This document shows, piece by piece, positions 11,076-24,300 of a DNA stretch of 64,000 nucleotides. The stretch comes from Hedera helix (taxonomy: Eukaryota > Streptophyta > Magnoliopsida > Apiales > Araliaceae). A program made the translations under genes and the position numbers. The notes under the pieces are model-generated. The model was given only the letters and a program-made list of their open reading frames with translations. It searched no databases and was not told where the DNA came from. Where the stretch lies: NCBI GenBank assembly GCA_947179155.2, contig OX359278.1:16077496-16141495 (forward strand). The letters are read 5' to 3'. How positions within the stretch are numbered: the stretch's first letter is position 1; each line of letters starts with the position of its first letter.

Positions 11076-12367
11076 AATTTATTTTTAATAAAATAAATGT
11101 TTAAAAATTGTAGAAATTATGGAAAAATACTAAAAATATAGAAATGATGTTTGGGCATTAAATTGAATACTTTTGTAAAAATATTAAATATTGGGGATTT
11201 ATATTTAAAGGTTTAAATATTAATCTAATAAGGTTACAATTTAGAAAATGATTAAATAAATTTTTTGAACAACCAAATATGTTAAATTTTATCCGATGAG
11301 CTGCGTTGTCTGTAATGAAGGCATTAAATATTAAGTTATGTTAATATTTTAAAGGACGAGGTTAATATAATTAACCATATAAATTAATAATTGGCCCAGA
11401 GATGATATTAATTAAGTAAAGTAATATCATAAATAGATAAATAATTATTATTTGATTATTTTATGATCATAGGTTGATCGAGTTAAGGGTTTGAGCTAAC
11501 AATTTAAATAACTGGACGCCAGACAAGTTCTTCAGTCCTTTAATGTTAATTGTTGTCTATTATGATATGTAAATACTTGTTTAAATGCATATAAATTATG
11601 TGTTATGTGATCTGTGGTTAACATGACAACTATGTGTACTTTGTGCAATGATGTGGGATATACTGCTATAATAGAAGCACAAACACATGATGTATGACAC
11701 ACATTGAGTATGTTAATGTATGTGCTACGTGAAATATAAACTGTTGAACTTGCTGAGCCGTTGTGCTCATTACTTGTTTAAAATAAACTTTTGCAGGATA
11801 AAGAAATAAGTTTCAGAAATATCGGATTAAGTTGAGATGAATTGCCTAGAAGGTAGAAAACGTGATTGTTATAATTCAATGTGAGAAATTTGTTAATTTA
11901 CTGTGATAAATTGTATGTATATATATATAAGTTGAATCTGGATATGATAGAAGTTCAATTATGAACTCTGATGGATCAGGATAATTGTTACGATAGAAAT
12001 TATTATATGTTTGATTACGAATGACGCAACAAGGAATATTTGTATGAAAATAAATAATAGTAAATTTTAAATGATGAGCTTTATAATACGTGTAAAAGAA
12101 AGAAAAAAATAAAGGTTGCGATGCAGGGACTAGGATCCAGATGTAAGGATTTTGAATATCCAAATATTTTAATACAATGATTGAGAAAAGTGAAAAAAAA
12201 AATTATACCGAAAATTTGATAATTGATGATTTTGAAATCAATTAATTGATCAATTAAGGTGGTTAAAAATATATTAACGAACCGAAATTTAGACGTAAGG
12301 AAGATAATGCATAATAAATATAAATTTTAAGGTAATATAGTAAGTCGAATTTCGGGGTCGTTACAGT

Positions 12368-12380
12368 TGGTATCAGAGCC
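12368..12380 (+). other. Primer-binding site, tRNA-iMet type
   Basis: TGGTATCAGAGCC begins three bases after the 5' LTR ends (…GTCGTTACA, then GT). It matches the complement of the initiator tRNA-Met 3' end, the usual primer of plant gypsy elements. Confidence 0.92.
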
Positions 12381-14683
12381 AGAGATTATAAACTTTAGGT
12401 AAATGATACCTTAGGCTATAACCTAAGTAAAGAAGGGTAAAGATTGTTGCGTGTTCTAAACACTCAAGCGTATAGTAAGCTCATGACTCATGATTATATG
12501 GTGGAGCCCCTTTAGCGAATGGGCGACTATGGCCTGACTAGGACAAGCTCCTCAACCATATAATTATGGTAAGTTCCTGAGTCCAAATACGTGATAAGTT
12601 TGATGAACATGGGGGATTAAAATAGAAAGATGTGAGTTAAGAAATACAGATCTCAGATATTGACTAAAGTAAAGGAAATATGAAAGTTATAAGAGTCTAA
12701 GAAAGAGATAAAGATGTTAAGAAAGATTTGAATGAAGATAACGAATTGAGAAAATTTATAAGTTCAATTAAGAACATATTTGAAAGAAGATTTAAAATGA
12801 TGAATCTTACAAAAAATCAGGGGACACCTGATTTAAGCAATAAAGGTGACAAAGAAATTTAAAAAGCATAGAAAGAGATAATAATAATATGATCAGGAAC
12901 GGTATGAGGATCGTATCATGATACGATCACGAGATAAGGGAAACAAGTGAGGAATAGATTGTAAAGCAAGATCATGATGGGATCAAGTGAGAATGTGAAA
13001 TAATAGAAGGACTTGTTAATGGTCACCCAAGTATAGCTTGATGCTATAAAGAGATATGGTACTATGAAATAGTACAAGAAGAATTCAGAGAATGATGAGA
13101 CGTGAATGACAAAGGTTATGATAAGGGGGTAGAAAGCTTGGGTATGAAATTTCAGTTGAGGACTCACGTGGTGATTGAGTTGCACAATCCTTTGTATGGG
13201 CAGGGGACTTGTGTTTACTTAGTTATTATATGATAATCATTGAAATGTTAGAGTCGAGCTAATGGTTTTGATAAATAGATAATATTAAGTTAGGCACGAG
13301 TTCTTAAAACTCATGCATATGGTAAGTCCATGACTCATAATTGTATGGTATGTTTGAGCCCCTCAGCATATGGATAGTCTTTGATTTGTTCTCAGACTAC
13401 GTATTGCTAGGACACGCTCCTAAACTCATATTCTTGTGGTAAGTTCCTGGACTCATAATGCGTGGTAAGTTTGATGAACTATACGGGGGTATAGAAAAGT
13501 TGAAGTAGTTAGAAATTCTGGTATGATAATAATAATAGTCCTAGCAATAAAATTAGTAATTAAGTGAAGACGCAGAAGGTGAATGTTTAGGGAATTTAGG
13601 ATATTCCCACTCTTCTAGCTTTGCTAGACTTCGTAATTTTTGGCCTCAAGCTAATTTGGCACGAATGTACTTTGAAAAATACAAATGAAAATTTTAAACG
13701 ATTTAAAAAGTGTCTATGCTACTTGTTTCGGCTAGACGAAACTATTTTAACATCAAAATGTATTTCAAAAGAATCATCCACGCACCTTTTAGCCCGGTGC
13801 AGATGTGATGAATGACGAAATGCTCAACGTGTTGTTGAGACGGTGCGGTACTATTTCGTCATAAGATGATTCAACATGGTGTAGGAATTATTAACGACGG
13901 AATCCTCAACGTACTGTCAAGATGGCGCGGTAACATGAAGTCATAAATGATTTTGATTTGTGAAGGTATGTCAAAGTTATAAGTCTTTGCCATTTGACTC
14001 GGCTAGACGTTTTGAAAAGTTTTGACATGATAAATGTTTTAAAATTACTGCGAGTTATAAATTATTAAAAGTAAGTCTATGCTAATTGACCTAGCTAGAC
14101 AAGCGTTGAAAAAATTTCAAGTCTAAGCTATTTGATTCAGCTAGACAAATTTTGAAATGTATTGACTTCGTATTCTTTGAAAGTTATAACTAAACAAATT
14201 TCTTTTTGAATTCTAAGGCTGAGATGAACAAAAAGATTAAGAATATTGCAGGTTGATCGAATGATCACCTGGCATATCAAGACATAGGCATTGCAGACTG
14301 ATCATCTGGTGTGCCACTATGTGGTGAAACATCCATCACTTTAATGACAGATTGATCCACTGTCAGGGTTTGCAGTATGAAGTACTCGGGGAGCGAAGTA
14401 CTGTAAACCGGGATAAATGTTCATTCAGCATATTATGAAAGTTTGTCCAAAATAAGAAATTTTGTTTAAATTTTTCTTAAAATTCATCTACTCTTATGAA
14501 GATTGGATGGTAGGATGGGGTAGTATTTTAATTATGAGTGATAATGAAAGCAATAATTGTGAAGTAAAGAACGTATGAAATATGATGAATTAGAAAATTG
14601 TAATGTACAATGACTACGAGAAAGGAAGAAAATAAAGATATGTGGAATAAATGCAAAGAAATTGTGAAGTACGAGTACGTAAA

Positions 14684-14725
14684 AATTTCGAGGACGAAAT
14701 TTTATGAAGGAGGGGTGAATGTGAC
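14684..14725 (+). other. Internal duplicate of the element 3' end (PPT plus LTR start)
   Basis: TTTCGAGGACGAAATTTTAT is followed by GAAGGAGGGGTGAA and TGTGACACCC. This is the arrangement normally found only once, at the pol 3' end / PPT / 3' LTR junction of gypsy chromoviruses. A second version (CCGAGGACGGAATCC, AAGGGGGAAGAA, TGTGAGGATCC) lies 540 bp downstream at the true 3' LTR. Confidence 0.6.
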
Positions 14726-15245
14726 ACCCAGGATTTTAAAATAATTTCAAATAAAGATAATGATGAATTAAGTAAAGGTTAACGTTTAAAACCTAATGTT
14801 GAATAATATAAGTATTAAGTAATGATTTATGAAATGTGAAGAAGATTTATATGAATTGAGAAGAGAAGGTTGAATGTACAGAATATAAATGATGTGTAAT
14901 AGAGAATATGACATAAGTGAATTGAGCTAGGGTAAATGCGATTAAAGAAATGAAATTTTTCAGAGAATGAGAAATTATCTTGATATGTACCTCAAGAAAT
15001 GAATTAAAGTTTTATGAACAATTTTTTTTTTGAGAATTATGAAATATAATTGAGTTAAGAATTGAATATTTTGATAGTTACGATTTTTATTGGGATTGTC
15101 CATGGGAGTTATGGATATTAAGGAAGTAAAATATGATTATTATGGATTTAATTGTTATTCATCAAGATAAAGATATAGCAAAATACTATAAATGAGATAC
15201 GTATGATTATTACGGCAATTATGATTCCGAGGACGGAATCCTGTT

Positions 15246-15258
15246 AAGGGGGAAGAAT
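15246..15258 (+). other. Polypurine tract
   Basis: AAGGGGGAAGAA directly precedes the 3' LTR start TGTGAGGATCC at 15259. This is the expected plus-strand priming site. Confidence 0.8.
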
Positions 15259-15488
15259 GTGAGGATCCGAACTTCTAGGATTTCTTTAATAATATCTTCC
15301 AGGATTGAGAAAAGTGAAAAAAAATTTATACCAAAAATTTGGTAATTGATGATTTTGAAATCAGTTAATGGATCAATTAAGGTGGTTAAAAATATATTAA
15401 CAAACCAAAATTTGGACGTAAGGAAGATAATGCATAATAAATATAAAATTTAAGGTAATATAGTAAGTCGAATTTCGGGGTCGTTACA
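15259..15488 (+). mobile_element. 3' LTR with large internal deletion (230 bp)
   Basis: The first about 52 bp match the start of the 5' LTR (TGTGAGGATCCGAACTTC). At TTCCAGGATT the sequence jumps to GAGAAAAGTG, which in the 5' LTR lies at about 12182. The last about 180 bp match the 5' LTR end. The frame called on the opposite strand here is not a gene. Confidence 0.9.
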
Positions 15489-15493
15489 TTAAT

Positions 15494-16145
15494 GAATCTG
15501 GATAGATTAGTATATATTATACTTGCTCTTTTGAAGAGGATGATTGATCTTATAATCATTTGTGTGGATACACTAAAGCAAGCATGTAGGTTCTTATTAG
15601 AGAATAAGTTCACTGAACGTGACTAACTCATGGAACACCTAAGTGATAAGAGTTCCTAATGTGATAGTAGTACAAGTGATCCTTAGACTTGAGAGTATCA
15701 TAGTATCTTGTGTATGATGAGTTATACTTTGACATATTCCTTAAGATATTTAAGGTATAACAAAAGGTATGCTCAGGTATAATAAGTTATACATAGAGAT
15801 AAGTGAATGATTAATAAAGAATCTACCACATCTAGTAAAATGAGATAATGTCTTATGTGATTCAATAAATGACAACTCAATAGTCTTTGATCAAGGCAGG
15901 ATAAAATTATAAAGGAGTTTCTAATTTGCATTATTTAGAGTTGTGTATTTGAGAATTAAAATGCATATGATCAAATAGAATAAGACTTAACAGTAATTCC
16001 ATGTCTTATATTTTATTGTGATATTATATAGTAGAAGAATTGAATTGTATGGTAACTATTCGCGAAAAGGTTCTTTTATGATTAAATATTAAAATTTATA
16101 TTATCTAAAAAATCTTTAATCGCTAAAGGGGCTTACCCTTATTGT
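15494..16145. other. Older non-coding repeat DNA between two insertions
   Basis: This continues the sequence interrupted at 8948. No open frame with a recognisable protein is seen. The text (for example GTGATCCTTAGACTTGAGAG) has the look of a dispersed plant repeat, but I cannot name its class. Confidence 0.4.
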
Positions 16146-16150
16146 AGAAC

Positions 16151-17608
16151 TGTAATACCCCAAATATTTACAAGATTTATAGATAAGATCTTAAATGATG
16201 ATGTGGAGAATTTATTAAAAAAAAAAATTCAATTAAGAAGTGAAGGCGGTTATATTAATACAGTTATACCTAAAGTGTGTTTTTTAGCCAAATAAGAAGA
16301 TGAGTAAATTAATACTCAAGAAAACTAATAAATTAATTAGTTTTAATACGGAGCAAGAATGAACATTATGAAATATAATTAATTAGGTTAATTATATTAA
16401 TTATAAGTTAATGTTATAGAAAAGCTAGAATGATTGTCTAGGATGACAATAATAAGAAGTTAATTAATTAAGTAATTAACTTAACTTTTAAGTTATAGTA
16501 TAGAGTCCATTAATGAATTTAAAACAAGCCCAATATTTTAATTATTGTAAGTCTTGTTGGTAATAATAAAGAGGTCCAAATAAATTTAAGGATTTAGCCT
16601 CATGAAGAGTCCAAGTAATTTAATTATTACTAGTGGACTAGCCCAAAAGGATTATATGTGTTAGCCTAATAGGGGAATACTTGTATGAAGGTGGGTAATT
16701 AAATAATAAGCCCAAGTGTTACGTAAATGATAGTCTAAGATGTAACTAATATAAGTCCAATTAAATTATGTTGGCATGTATTATATGTAATGGCGTGGAA
16801 GTGCAATTGAATTAATTGCTTAGTCCAAGTTAGTAGAGATGTGTGAGTTATGCTAGGTAGCTCAAACAATTTAAATGAAGAGTTCAATGAAAAGTAAACT
16901 ATGTAGCCCAAACACTTAAAAGTCAAATGTTGGTCAATGTGTTGGGAAAATAATTTCAAGTATGGTTAAGTGTAGAGAATTAACTAATGTAGGGTTAATT
17001 GAATAATCTTAGTTGGTAGACAAGAGAGAGCATTAACAAATATTGGTTAATTGCTAGGTGAAATGGATGTGATGATTTGAATTAACTATGAATAAGTTAA
17101 TTAAGTAACCATATGTAGTAAATAAATTAAAGATTTAACTATACATGGGTTAGTTGTAGGAAGAATATTATAGATACAATTATGTATGTATATAATTTAT
17201 CAAGATAGAATTGGTAGGTAACCATGAATTGGATGTTGCAGAGAATTAACCATAAATTGATTAATTGAGTTAAAATGATAAAATAAGTATATATATTTAT
17301 ATGATGAGTTAAGATCATTGTTGGGTGTGTGGACCAATCTAAGTCATTTAAATGTAGAGAGTTAACCACATTGTGGTTAATTGTTGGGAGATATATAAAT
17401 ATGTATATATAAATAAGATGAGCTTTAACTAAGGTTGGGTATTGAGTGACCAAGGTTAAGGGTTGGTGATATGTTGTTTAGTTAGCACTTCGCCATCTAT
17501 GTTGCTTGTAGTCAAGTTGATGAGTGACATTTTAAAGGTCAAATGATGGTCAAATATGAGAAAATACAAGTATTGTGCATGTGTATTTGAATATGTATAC
17601 ATATATTG

Positions 17609-17678
<70 letters not shown>

Positions 17679-20600
17679 ATGCTTATATAATTATATAGGA
17701 CATAAAAATAAAGTCAAATTAGTGTAATATTAGAGCAAATCCCGAACTTTGGGCCCCTCATGGATGTGAAGCTTGCTTGTTGGATGATTTTTGAGTGAAA
17801 AATGGTTCAACAACTTCTCAACCACCCTAGTCATTCATATGGTCAATCAAAGTGTCATTCAAGTGGTCATTCTATGCTATAATAAGCCTAGATTAGTCCT
17901 AATTTGACCAATGTTGTATGATTAGTAATTGTTAATCAAGATTATGAGAATTCTTTAAATAGAAGGTCACACTTCATTCGCTAGAGTTTGGCATTTGTTA
18001 GTGTTCTTATATTGTAGAGAGAAAAGAGGAGAAGCTTGAAAGTGTTCTTGAGAGATTGAGTGAAACACCTTAAGTGTTCATGTGTATGATATATTGTTTT
18101 AGAGGTTCATTCAAGAAGAAGGAAGAGAGCTAGCAATATCAAGCATTCAAGATTTATAAAGTTTAAAAGTTTTCTCATCTCAAAACTTTAGTTCATAGAT
18201 GTAGATTATTGTTTGTAGTATATTTTGTCATGTTAATTATAAAAGAGTCTATTTGAAGAAGATATATAGTTAAATATGCTAGATATATATTCTAACATAT
18301 TTTGTATAGAAGATGATGAAAGAAATTGTAGTATGAGCATGATTAGTTTTAAAACCCTAACTAAATGTCTAGGTTGATGATTTATGATTTGAAATGTGTA
18401 AGTTATTTTTATGATCTATGAGTCTTGAATGATAGGTATATGAGTTATAAAGAAAACCCAACTTGAAGCTTTCAAAAATATGGAAAAACAAAAAAGTTAT
18501 GGCTTTTACCGCAAAATAGGTCATTTTGAAACCTTAAATGGTTCGATCTTAATTTTTGTGTCAAAACGTTTTCAAAAATGTGATCGAACTATGAAATGTT
18601 GTAAAACAAGAAGTTAGGAGGTCAACAACACTGAGTTGGTTCCATTTGAATGTGTAGATTTTATTTTATTCAAGTTTGAACCAATAAAACCAAGGATTTG
18701 TGAAGTTAGTTTTCACTTTGTCCATGTAAGCAGTTTTGAGTCCGGTTCCGTTATTGAATTTGGATTTATGATCTAAAGAAAAGTTGTAGATCATAAAATT
18801 CTAATGAATTTAGACTTAAGAATTACCTCTAAATGTTTTCGTATGACAAAGTTATGGCCAAGTTACTGAGAGAGGTTTCGACAGCCAAAGTTAAAGTTAA
18901 AATTCGAACACCCGGCATCTAAATGCCCAAGTGTACGCCTAGCTTCTATCCATAGGCGTATATACGCCCAAAAAATGCCTTGGGCCGGTGTATATATGCC
19001 CATACTTGTCAAAAATTAGGTTTTTGGTCCAGACTTGTTTAGAACTGAAAGTTTCGCTTGTCGGGCATTGTAAAACTTAACAAAAGATAATTACACTAGT
19101 TAAATAAAGATAAACTATTGTAAAGAGTCTTTGTTAGGATTAATGGTTATGTTAAACTTACATATTTTGTAGGTCGTACCATTGAAGGCGATAATTAATT
19201 ATTTAAATGACATTAAATAATAATTAAAGGGAGATAAAGTGAATAAAATAATAATTTTTCGATTTAATATTAAATAATAAATGAGGTTAGCTAATTAATT
19301 AATTATTATTAATTGATATCAACTAATAATTAAAGTGAATTAAGGTTAATGAGATAATTGTTTATGTAACGCTAAATAACAAGTAAAGTTATTTATTTAT
19401 TTAATTAATATTAGATAAATAATGTGAATGAATTAAGGATAATAAAGTGATTAAAAAATTTGCATGTAATTGTTTAAGTCTTTAATTATTACCAAGGTTG
19501 TAATTTATCATTAAATGATTTATAATTAATAGTAAGTGGTTAATAATACTAATAAATGATTAAAATATTATTAAATGATTAATAATATTAGTAAAAGATT
19601 AAAATATTATTAAAAGGTTAATAATATTAATAGGTTATTAAACTATTATTAAATAGTTAATAATATTTGAATGTAGTTGTATATTATCAAAGGTAGATAA
19701 TATTTTGAGGTATTTGATACATTATTAAATGTCCAAATCATTAAGTTATGTAAAAGAAGAAAGTTTAATTGAATTAAACCAATGTGAATAGTCCATTTGT
19801 GACTAATTTAGACAACTTATTAAAAGTGGGTCGTACGAAGAACATGTAGTGTATGCGTAAGTTGGTTAAGCGTACCTGACATGTCTGAACTATATTTTAG
19901 GCTAGGGTTTTTGTCTGAAACTTAAGGGTTCGATTGTCTGACATCTTAAGAGTTAATAATTTGAAGTTAGAGTTTTATATAAAGATTAAGTTATAGTCAT
20001 TGTAACTAATGATGATATCAATTTCATATATAAATTGTAGGTTGATCGAAAGATGCAAAATAAACGTAAATGGTAGAAGCGAACCAGACAAGTTTTTCAG
20101 AACTTGCTCCTATGTGCAATGCTATGCTACAATGTGATATTAAATTATTGATATGAAGATATATTGATGTTATTTAGTTTATGCGAAGCCATTAAAGTAT
20201 GAGTGTATGTGAAGTATGTGATAAGCATGAAATATGATTACATGTGAAATATGTTCAAAATATGAAGCATGATTTGATAGAGGCTAGTTGTGCATTATAT
20301 GTGATGCATAAGTAGTATGAACATTCATAAAATGAAAAGCATGAAGTGCATGATGTAATAATAAAATGCAGAGTATATTTAATATGTGAAGCATGCAATG
20401 TGTTATGTGTAACGGTTAAACTTGCTGAGTCGTCGTGCTTACTCTTGCTATAAAACTAACACTTTTAGATAAGTGCAAGATATCCAAAGATTTCGTTAAA
20501 GATCAAGGATCAGGAATGCGTATTATTTTCACCAAAAGTTTAAGTGATTGTTGTAGTTATGAATCCGGATTGGACAAGTAAACTGATTGTGTAATTAAAT

Positions 20601-20856
20601 AAATGGTTAGTATTTATTGTGAGGGTTTAATTACTCAAATTGATTGTAATAGAATGTCGTATCATGTATGATATTAAGACATACTAGGAATTTGTAAAGA
20701 TTGCGATTCTGGAATAGAAAGAGATGTTGGAAAGTTTTAAATAAACGATTCTTTAGCAATTATAATATTGTTGTAAGTCATGAGCAATAAGAAAAAAGGT
20801 TGTACATTAGCGAACCGGATCTGAGGTTCAAGGGATCCGGATTCGGGGTCGTCAGA
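16151..20856 (+). mobile_element. Solo LTR, 4.7 kb, gypsy type, TSD AGAAC
   Basis: It starts TGTAATACCCC and ends CGGGGTCGTCAGA, which matches the family terminus GTCGTTACA base for base except two changes. AGAAC flanks both sides (16146-16150 and 20857-20861), so the boundaries are firm and the unit arose by LTR-LTR recombination. It contains a TTTAAATAG TATA-like motif near 17955, a CT/GA leader, and the conserved AAGTTATGGCTTTTACCGC block near 18496. There is a cluster of GCGTATA/TACGCC palindromes (18907-19002), a TAATATT-rich degenerate repeat (19500-19680) and no coding content. Confidence 0.88.
17619..17676. repeat. (TA)n microsatellite, 58 bp
   Basis: A perfect TA run directly preceded by a short GTGTGTGT run, inside the U3 part of the solo LTR. 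Confidence 0.97.
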
Positions 20857-20861
20857 AGAAC

Positions 20862-21131
20862 AAATATTATTTATTTAAATAAATTAAATAGTTTGATTTT
20901 ATTTTATAAATACGATTAGAATGGTTCTAATTTATTTATTCTATAATCGGTTTAATATAGAGAATCTAAAAGGTCACACCGCAAAAGAGAAATATTTATT
21001 TAATAAGTGGCATAATCATAATAATAAATTAATTATATTTAATGTATACTATAGTGATAAAATAAATTAAATAGCTTAAATTTTATAATTTAGTATTTTA
21101 AAATGCTAATTATAAATTAATAAGAGGAGTC

Positions 21132-21178
<47 letters not shown>

Positions 21179-21256
21179 GTTGTTGTTGTTATTTAGTTCC
21201 TAAATGGTTTATGAATTAATTAATAAGAAGTACTTTAATAATAAATAATTAAATTT
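20862..21256. other. AT-rich non-coding stretch with microsatellite
   Basis: Non-coding and AT-rich. It contains an (ATT)n run (about 21132-21178) passing into (GTT)n (21179-21190). No gene is seen. Confidence 0.7.
21132..21190. repeat. (ATT)n-(GTT)n compound microsatellite
   Basis: About 15 ATT units followed by four GTT units. Confidence 0.95.
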
Positions 21257-21349
21257 CTAAATGGTTTTGGAATACACTTGAGTCGCTTGATTGGCTAACA
21301 CAAATACGTCATCAGAATTTAACTTTAACTTTATATCTACTATGACGAT

Positions 21350-24300
21350 TGTGACGTTCCCAAATTTGGGTTCCATAACCTCGAGTTTGATACTCACTAT
21401 CTAATACATAAATGACATTAAAATACATAATCTTCATTCATCTAGCGGAATAATACATAAATGTTCCTTACAAAAGTAAATGCATAACTCAAAGGTCTTC
21501 TAACATTAACATAATCAATACACATCTTAAGGGTTCACAAAAAATTTACAATGATAAAACATATTACATTAGATGCAATTATAATCTTTGGCATTTCCCT
21601 TGTCTTTCTTGGAGCACTCGGGCTTAGCTGAAAATAGTTTATTATATCGCAAGGGTGAGCAACTACTTTGCTCAACAAGTTAAAATAAATAAATTTAATA
21701 TACAAATGATATATCATGAATGAATAAAAATAATTTCTAATGTTTCAACAATATATAATAATTATGAAAGAACGATAATCAAGTTTCAAATAAAAGAAAT
21801 GATTGAATCTTTACTGTTGAGTAACCACTAAGGACTATGAATTAATATTAAGGTAAATCAAAAATTTATCTGACCCTTTTATTGTTTTGGTATTCAAGAG
21901 GATCAACCTTTTGTACCATGTATATATGCATAACATTCAGACATGTTGCGCATGTTTGGTTTGTTGATAATAACCCCCTTGTTAAGGGTTGTTCTTTCTC
22001 AGACTTACTATAAGAATCCGCACCAACTATTGATTTGGATAAACTTTTAACAATATTCAAGTTAATGAATTTATACATGCATTGTCTAGCCAAAACAATT
22101 AGCTTAGACTATTTCTTAAATAGTTAATAAATCAAACGAACTTTAAAGCTTCAATTGACTATGTGCGAAAACATAAACAATATTAATATGAAGTAATTTT
22201 CAATAATTAAACCACATAAAGATCTTTAAAAAAAATACGAGTTTAGGTATAGGAAACTTTCCTGTACAGTAGTCTACTGCTTATGTAATTTAAATTAACT
22301 CCATTTAGATCGACCTAACATTAATAAGGTTGATTTTTCAAGTAGCACCTCACATATCGGTTCATATTAATAATCTTTGTACATTTTAGTTAAGATTTAT
22401 TAATTTAACCACATAAATAAACATTTAATAACACATTAAACACTTAGAGATATTATCATCAGTTGATAATATTTTAATCACATAATACTAATATTAATCA
22501 TTTAATATTCTTTAAACTCTTGTCTAATATTCTTAATCAAATAACAATATTTAAGTCCTTTACTAATATTATTAATCACTTAATAATATTTTAACCATTT
22601 AATAATACATTAATCACCTACTAATATTATTAATCATTTAATAATATTTTAATTATTTTTTAATATTATTAATTATTTAATAATATTTTATTTGTTTATT
22701 AATATTATTATTCATTTAATAATATTTTATTTTTTTATAATATTTTATTTATTTTATAATATTATTAATTATTTAATAATATTTTATTTATTTTCTAATA
22801 TTATTAATCCTTTAATAATATTTTATTCATTTTTAATATTATTATTCATTTAATAATATTTTAATTATTTAAATTTAGTCTAATAATAACATTATTTAAT
22901 TTTACATTTTATGATCCACTTGGACCATCACTGACCCGACCTGGATTATATAGCCTAACTCGACTCAGAAAAAAATAAATATAAATTTACAAAAAAATTG
23001 ACCTGGCGCCTAGGCGTGGCACAACGTCCCGGCATTGGCTGCTTGGAAATTGAACTTCAAATTTTTTAGGGTTTCCAATTTTAACTACTTTGATTCAATC
23101 TTATAAAACATGTTATACACATCCAAATGACTCTAAATTTAATTTGTTATATTTGTCACTTAATGTTCTTCAATATTTCATGGATCGATTGCATTTTTTA
23201 AAACGTTTTTGACATAAAAATTAGGATCGATTGACTTTTACAAAAACCATAACTTGCACATTTTATCACATTTTTCAAATATTCAAGTTGAGTTATTTTT
23301 ATAACTTCTATAGCTATCTTTCAAGCCTCAAAAATAACTTCCACAACTCATATCACAAAACATTAAACCACACAACTAGTTAGGCTTTTTATCGAAAATC
23401 ATACATATGCACTTTTCTCGTTTTCATTCACATATCCAACATATTAAAACACATATTGAGCATGTTTAACCATAGATCTACATATATAATATCTATCTAC
23501 TATCAAAGAGTTTAAAATAGGTTTTGAGCCATATAAATACATTTTTTTTTACCAAAATATATTTTTTAACATAGAAAATTCATATAACACGTATATACAC
23601 ATAGATTTACATATAATCTCCCACATAGATCCACCCTTATACCTTCGAACCCTTCATGGTTCGACAACACAAAGTTCTCCCACAACCAACTATGGCAAAA
23701 ACTATATAGATCTATAAACTACAACGATAAAGGAAAGGTTTAAGTAGATAGCACTTTTAAACCTTATGGATTTAGTAACTTTATTTCATTTCCTTCCAAA
23801 ATAAGTTGTGAAGCTAGATAACATACACCTTCACTACTTGCTTCACCCAAAATCTCTCTCAAATATCTTTCTAGAACTTTTGTTCTTTCACAACTTTTCT
23901 CTCAAAGAACCTCTCAACTTTCCAACACTTAGAACTATCAAATGAACAACAAAACTTTTTAAGCTTGGGAAGAGCTCTTATTTATAGATGTACTCTATCA
24001 TCCAAATATTATACATACACCTTTTATATGTCTACATTTCTACTAATACTTGCACAAACAAGATCCACAAAATAAGGAACTAGGTTTCATTGGGGGAGGG
24101 TTTCAAGAACTAAGGTTTTTCTTGGAGTGAATTAAGGGGCTTGGAGCATTGCACCCCAAGTGGGGTCCTTCTTTAATGTGTCAGCCAAAGGGCCATTTTC
24201 TAGCTATTTTTGCTTTAATTTTTATTGTTTATTTGATCATATATATATATACACCAACACAGGAACATTTGGGCCACTATTTGGATACTTGCTTTAATTC

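Larger units (their letters stand above)
8949..12365 (+). mobile_element. 5' LTR of the LARD-like element (3.4 kb)
   Basis: It runs from TGTGAGGATCC to TTTCGGGGTCGTTACA and is followed two bases later by the primer-binding site. It contains a 24-bp tandem duplication at 8967-9013, AT-rich palindromic ATTATATAATTTATATAA stretches (9495-9740), a (TA)n tract (10312-10345), a TATA box (10269), a GC-rich palindrome block (10697-10865) and a roughly 53-bp repeat (10870-11075). It is co-linear with the reverse complement of 30524-33883. Confidence 0.85.
8949..15488 (+). mobile_element. LARD-like non-autonomous LTR retrotransposon
   Basis: A full-length structure is present: TSD TTAAT, 5' LTR 8949-12365, tRNA-iMet primer site, about 2.9 kb internal DNA, polypurine tract, 3' LTR 15259-15488, TSD TTAAT. 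There is no gag or pol homology and no long open frame, which fits large retrotransposon derivatives mobilised in trans by a gypsy partner. The internal part carries degenerate repeats: a GTAAGTTCCTGAGTCC-type block near 12480-12600 and again near 13310-13500, and a CTAGC-TAGAC motif repeated at 13610-14170. The LTRs differ in size by about 3.2 kb, a deletion described in the findings. A solo LTR of the same family lies at 30524-33883. Confidence 0.82.
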
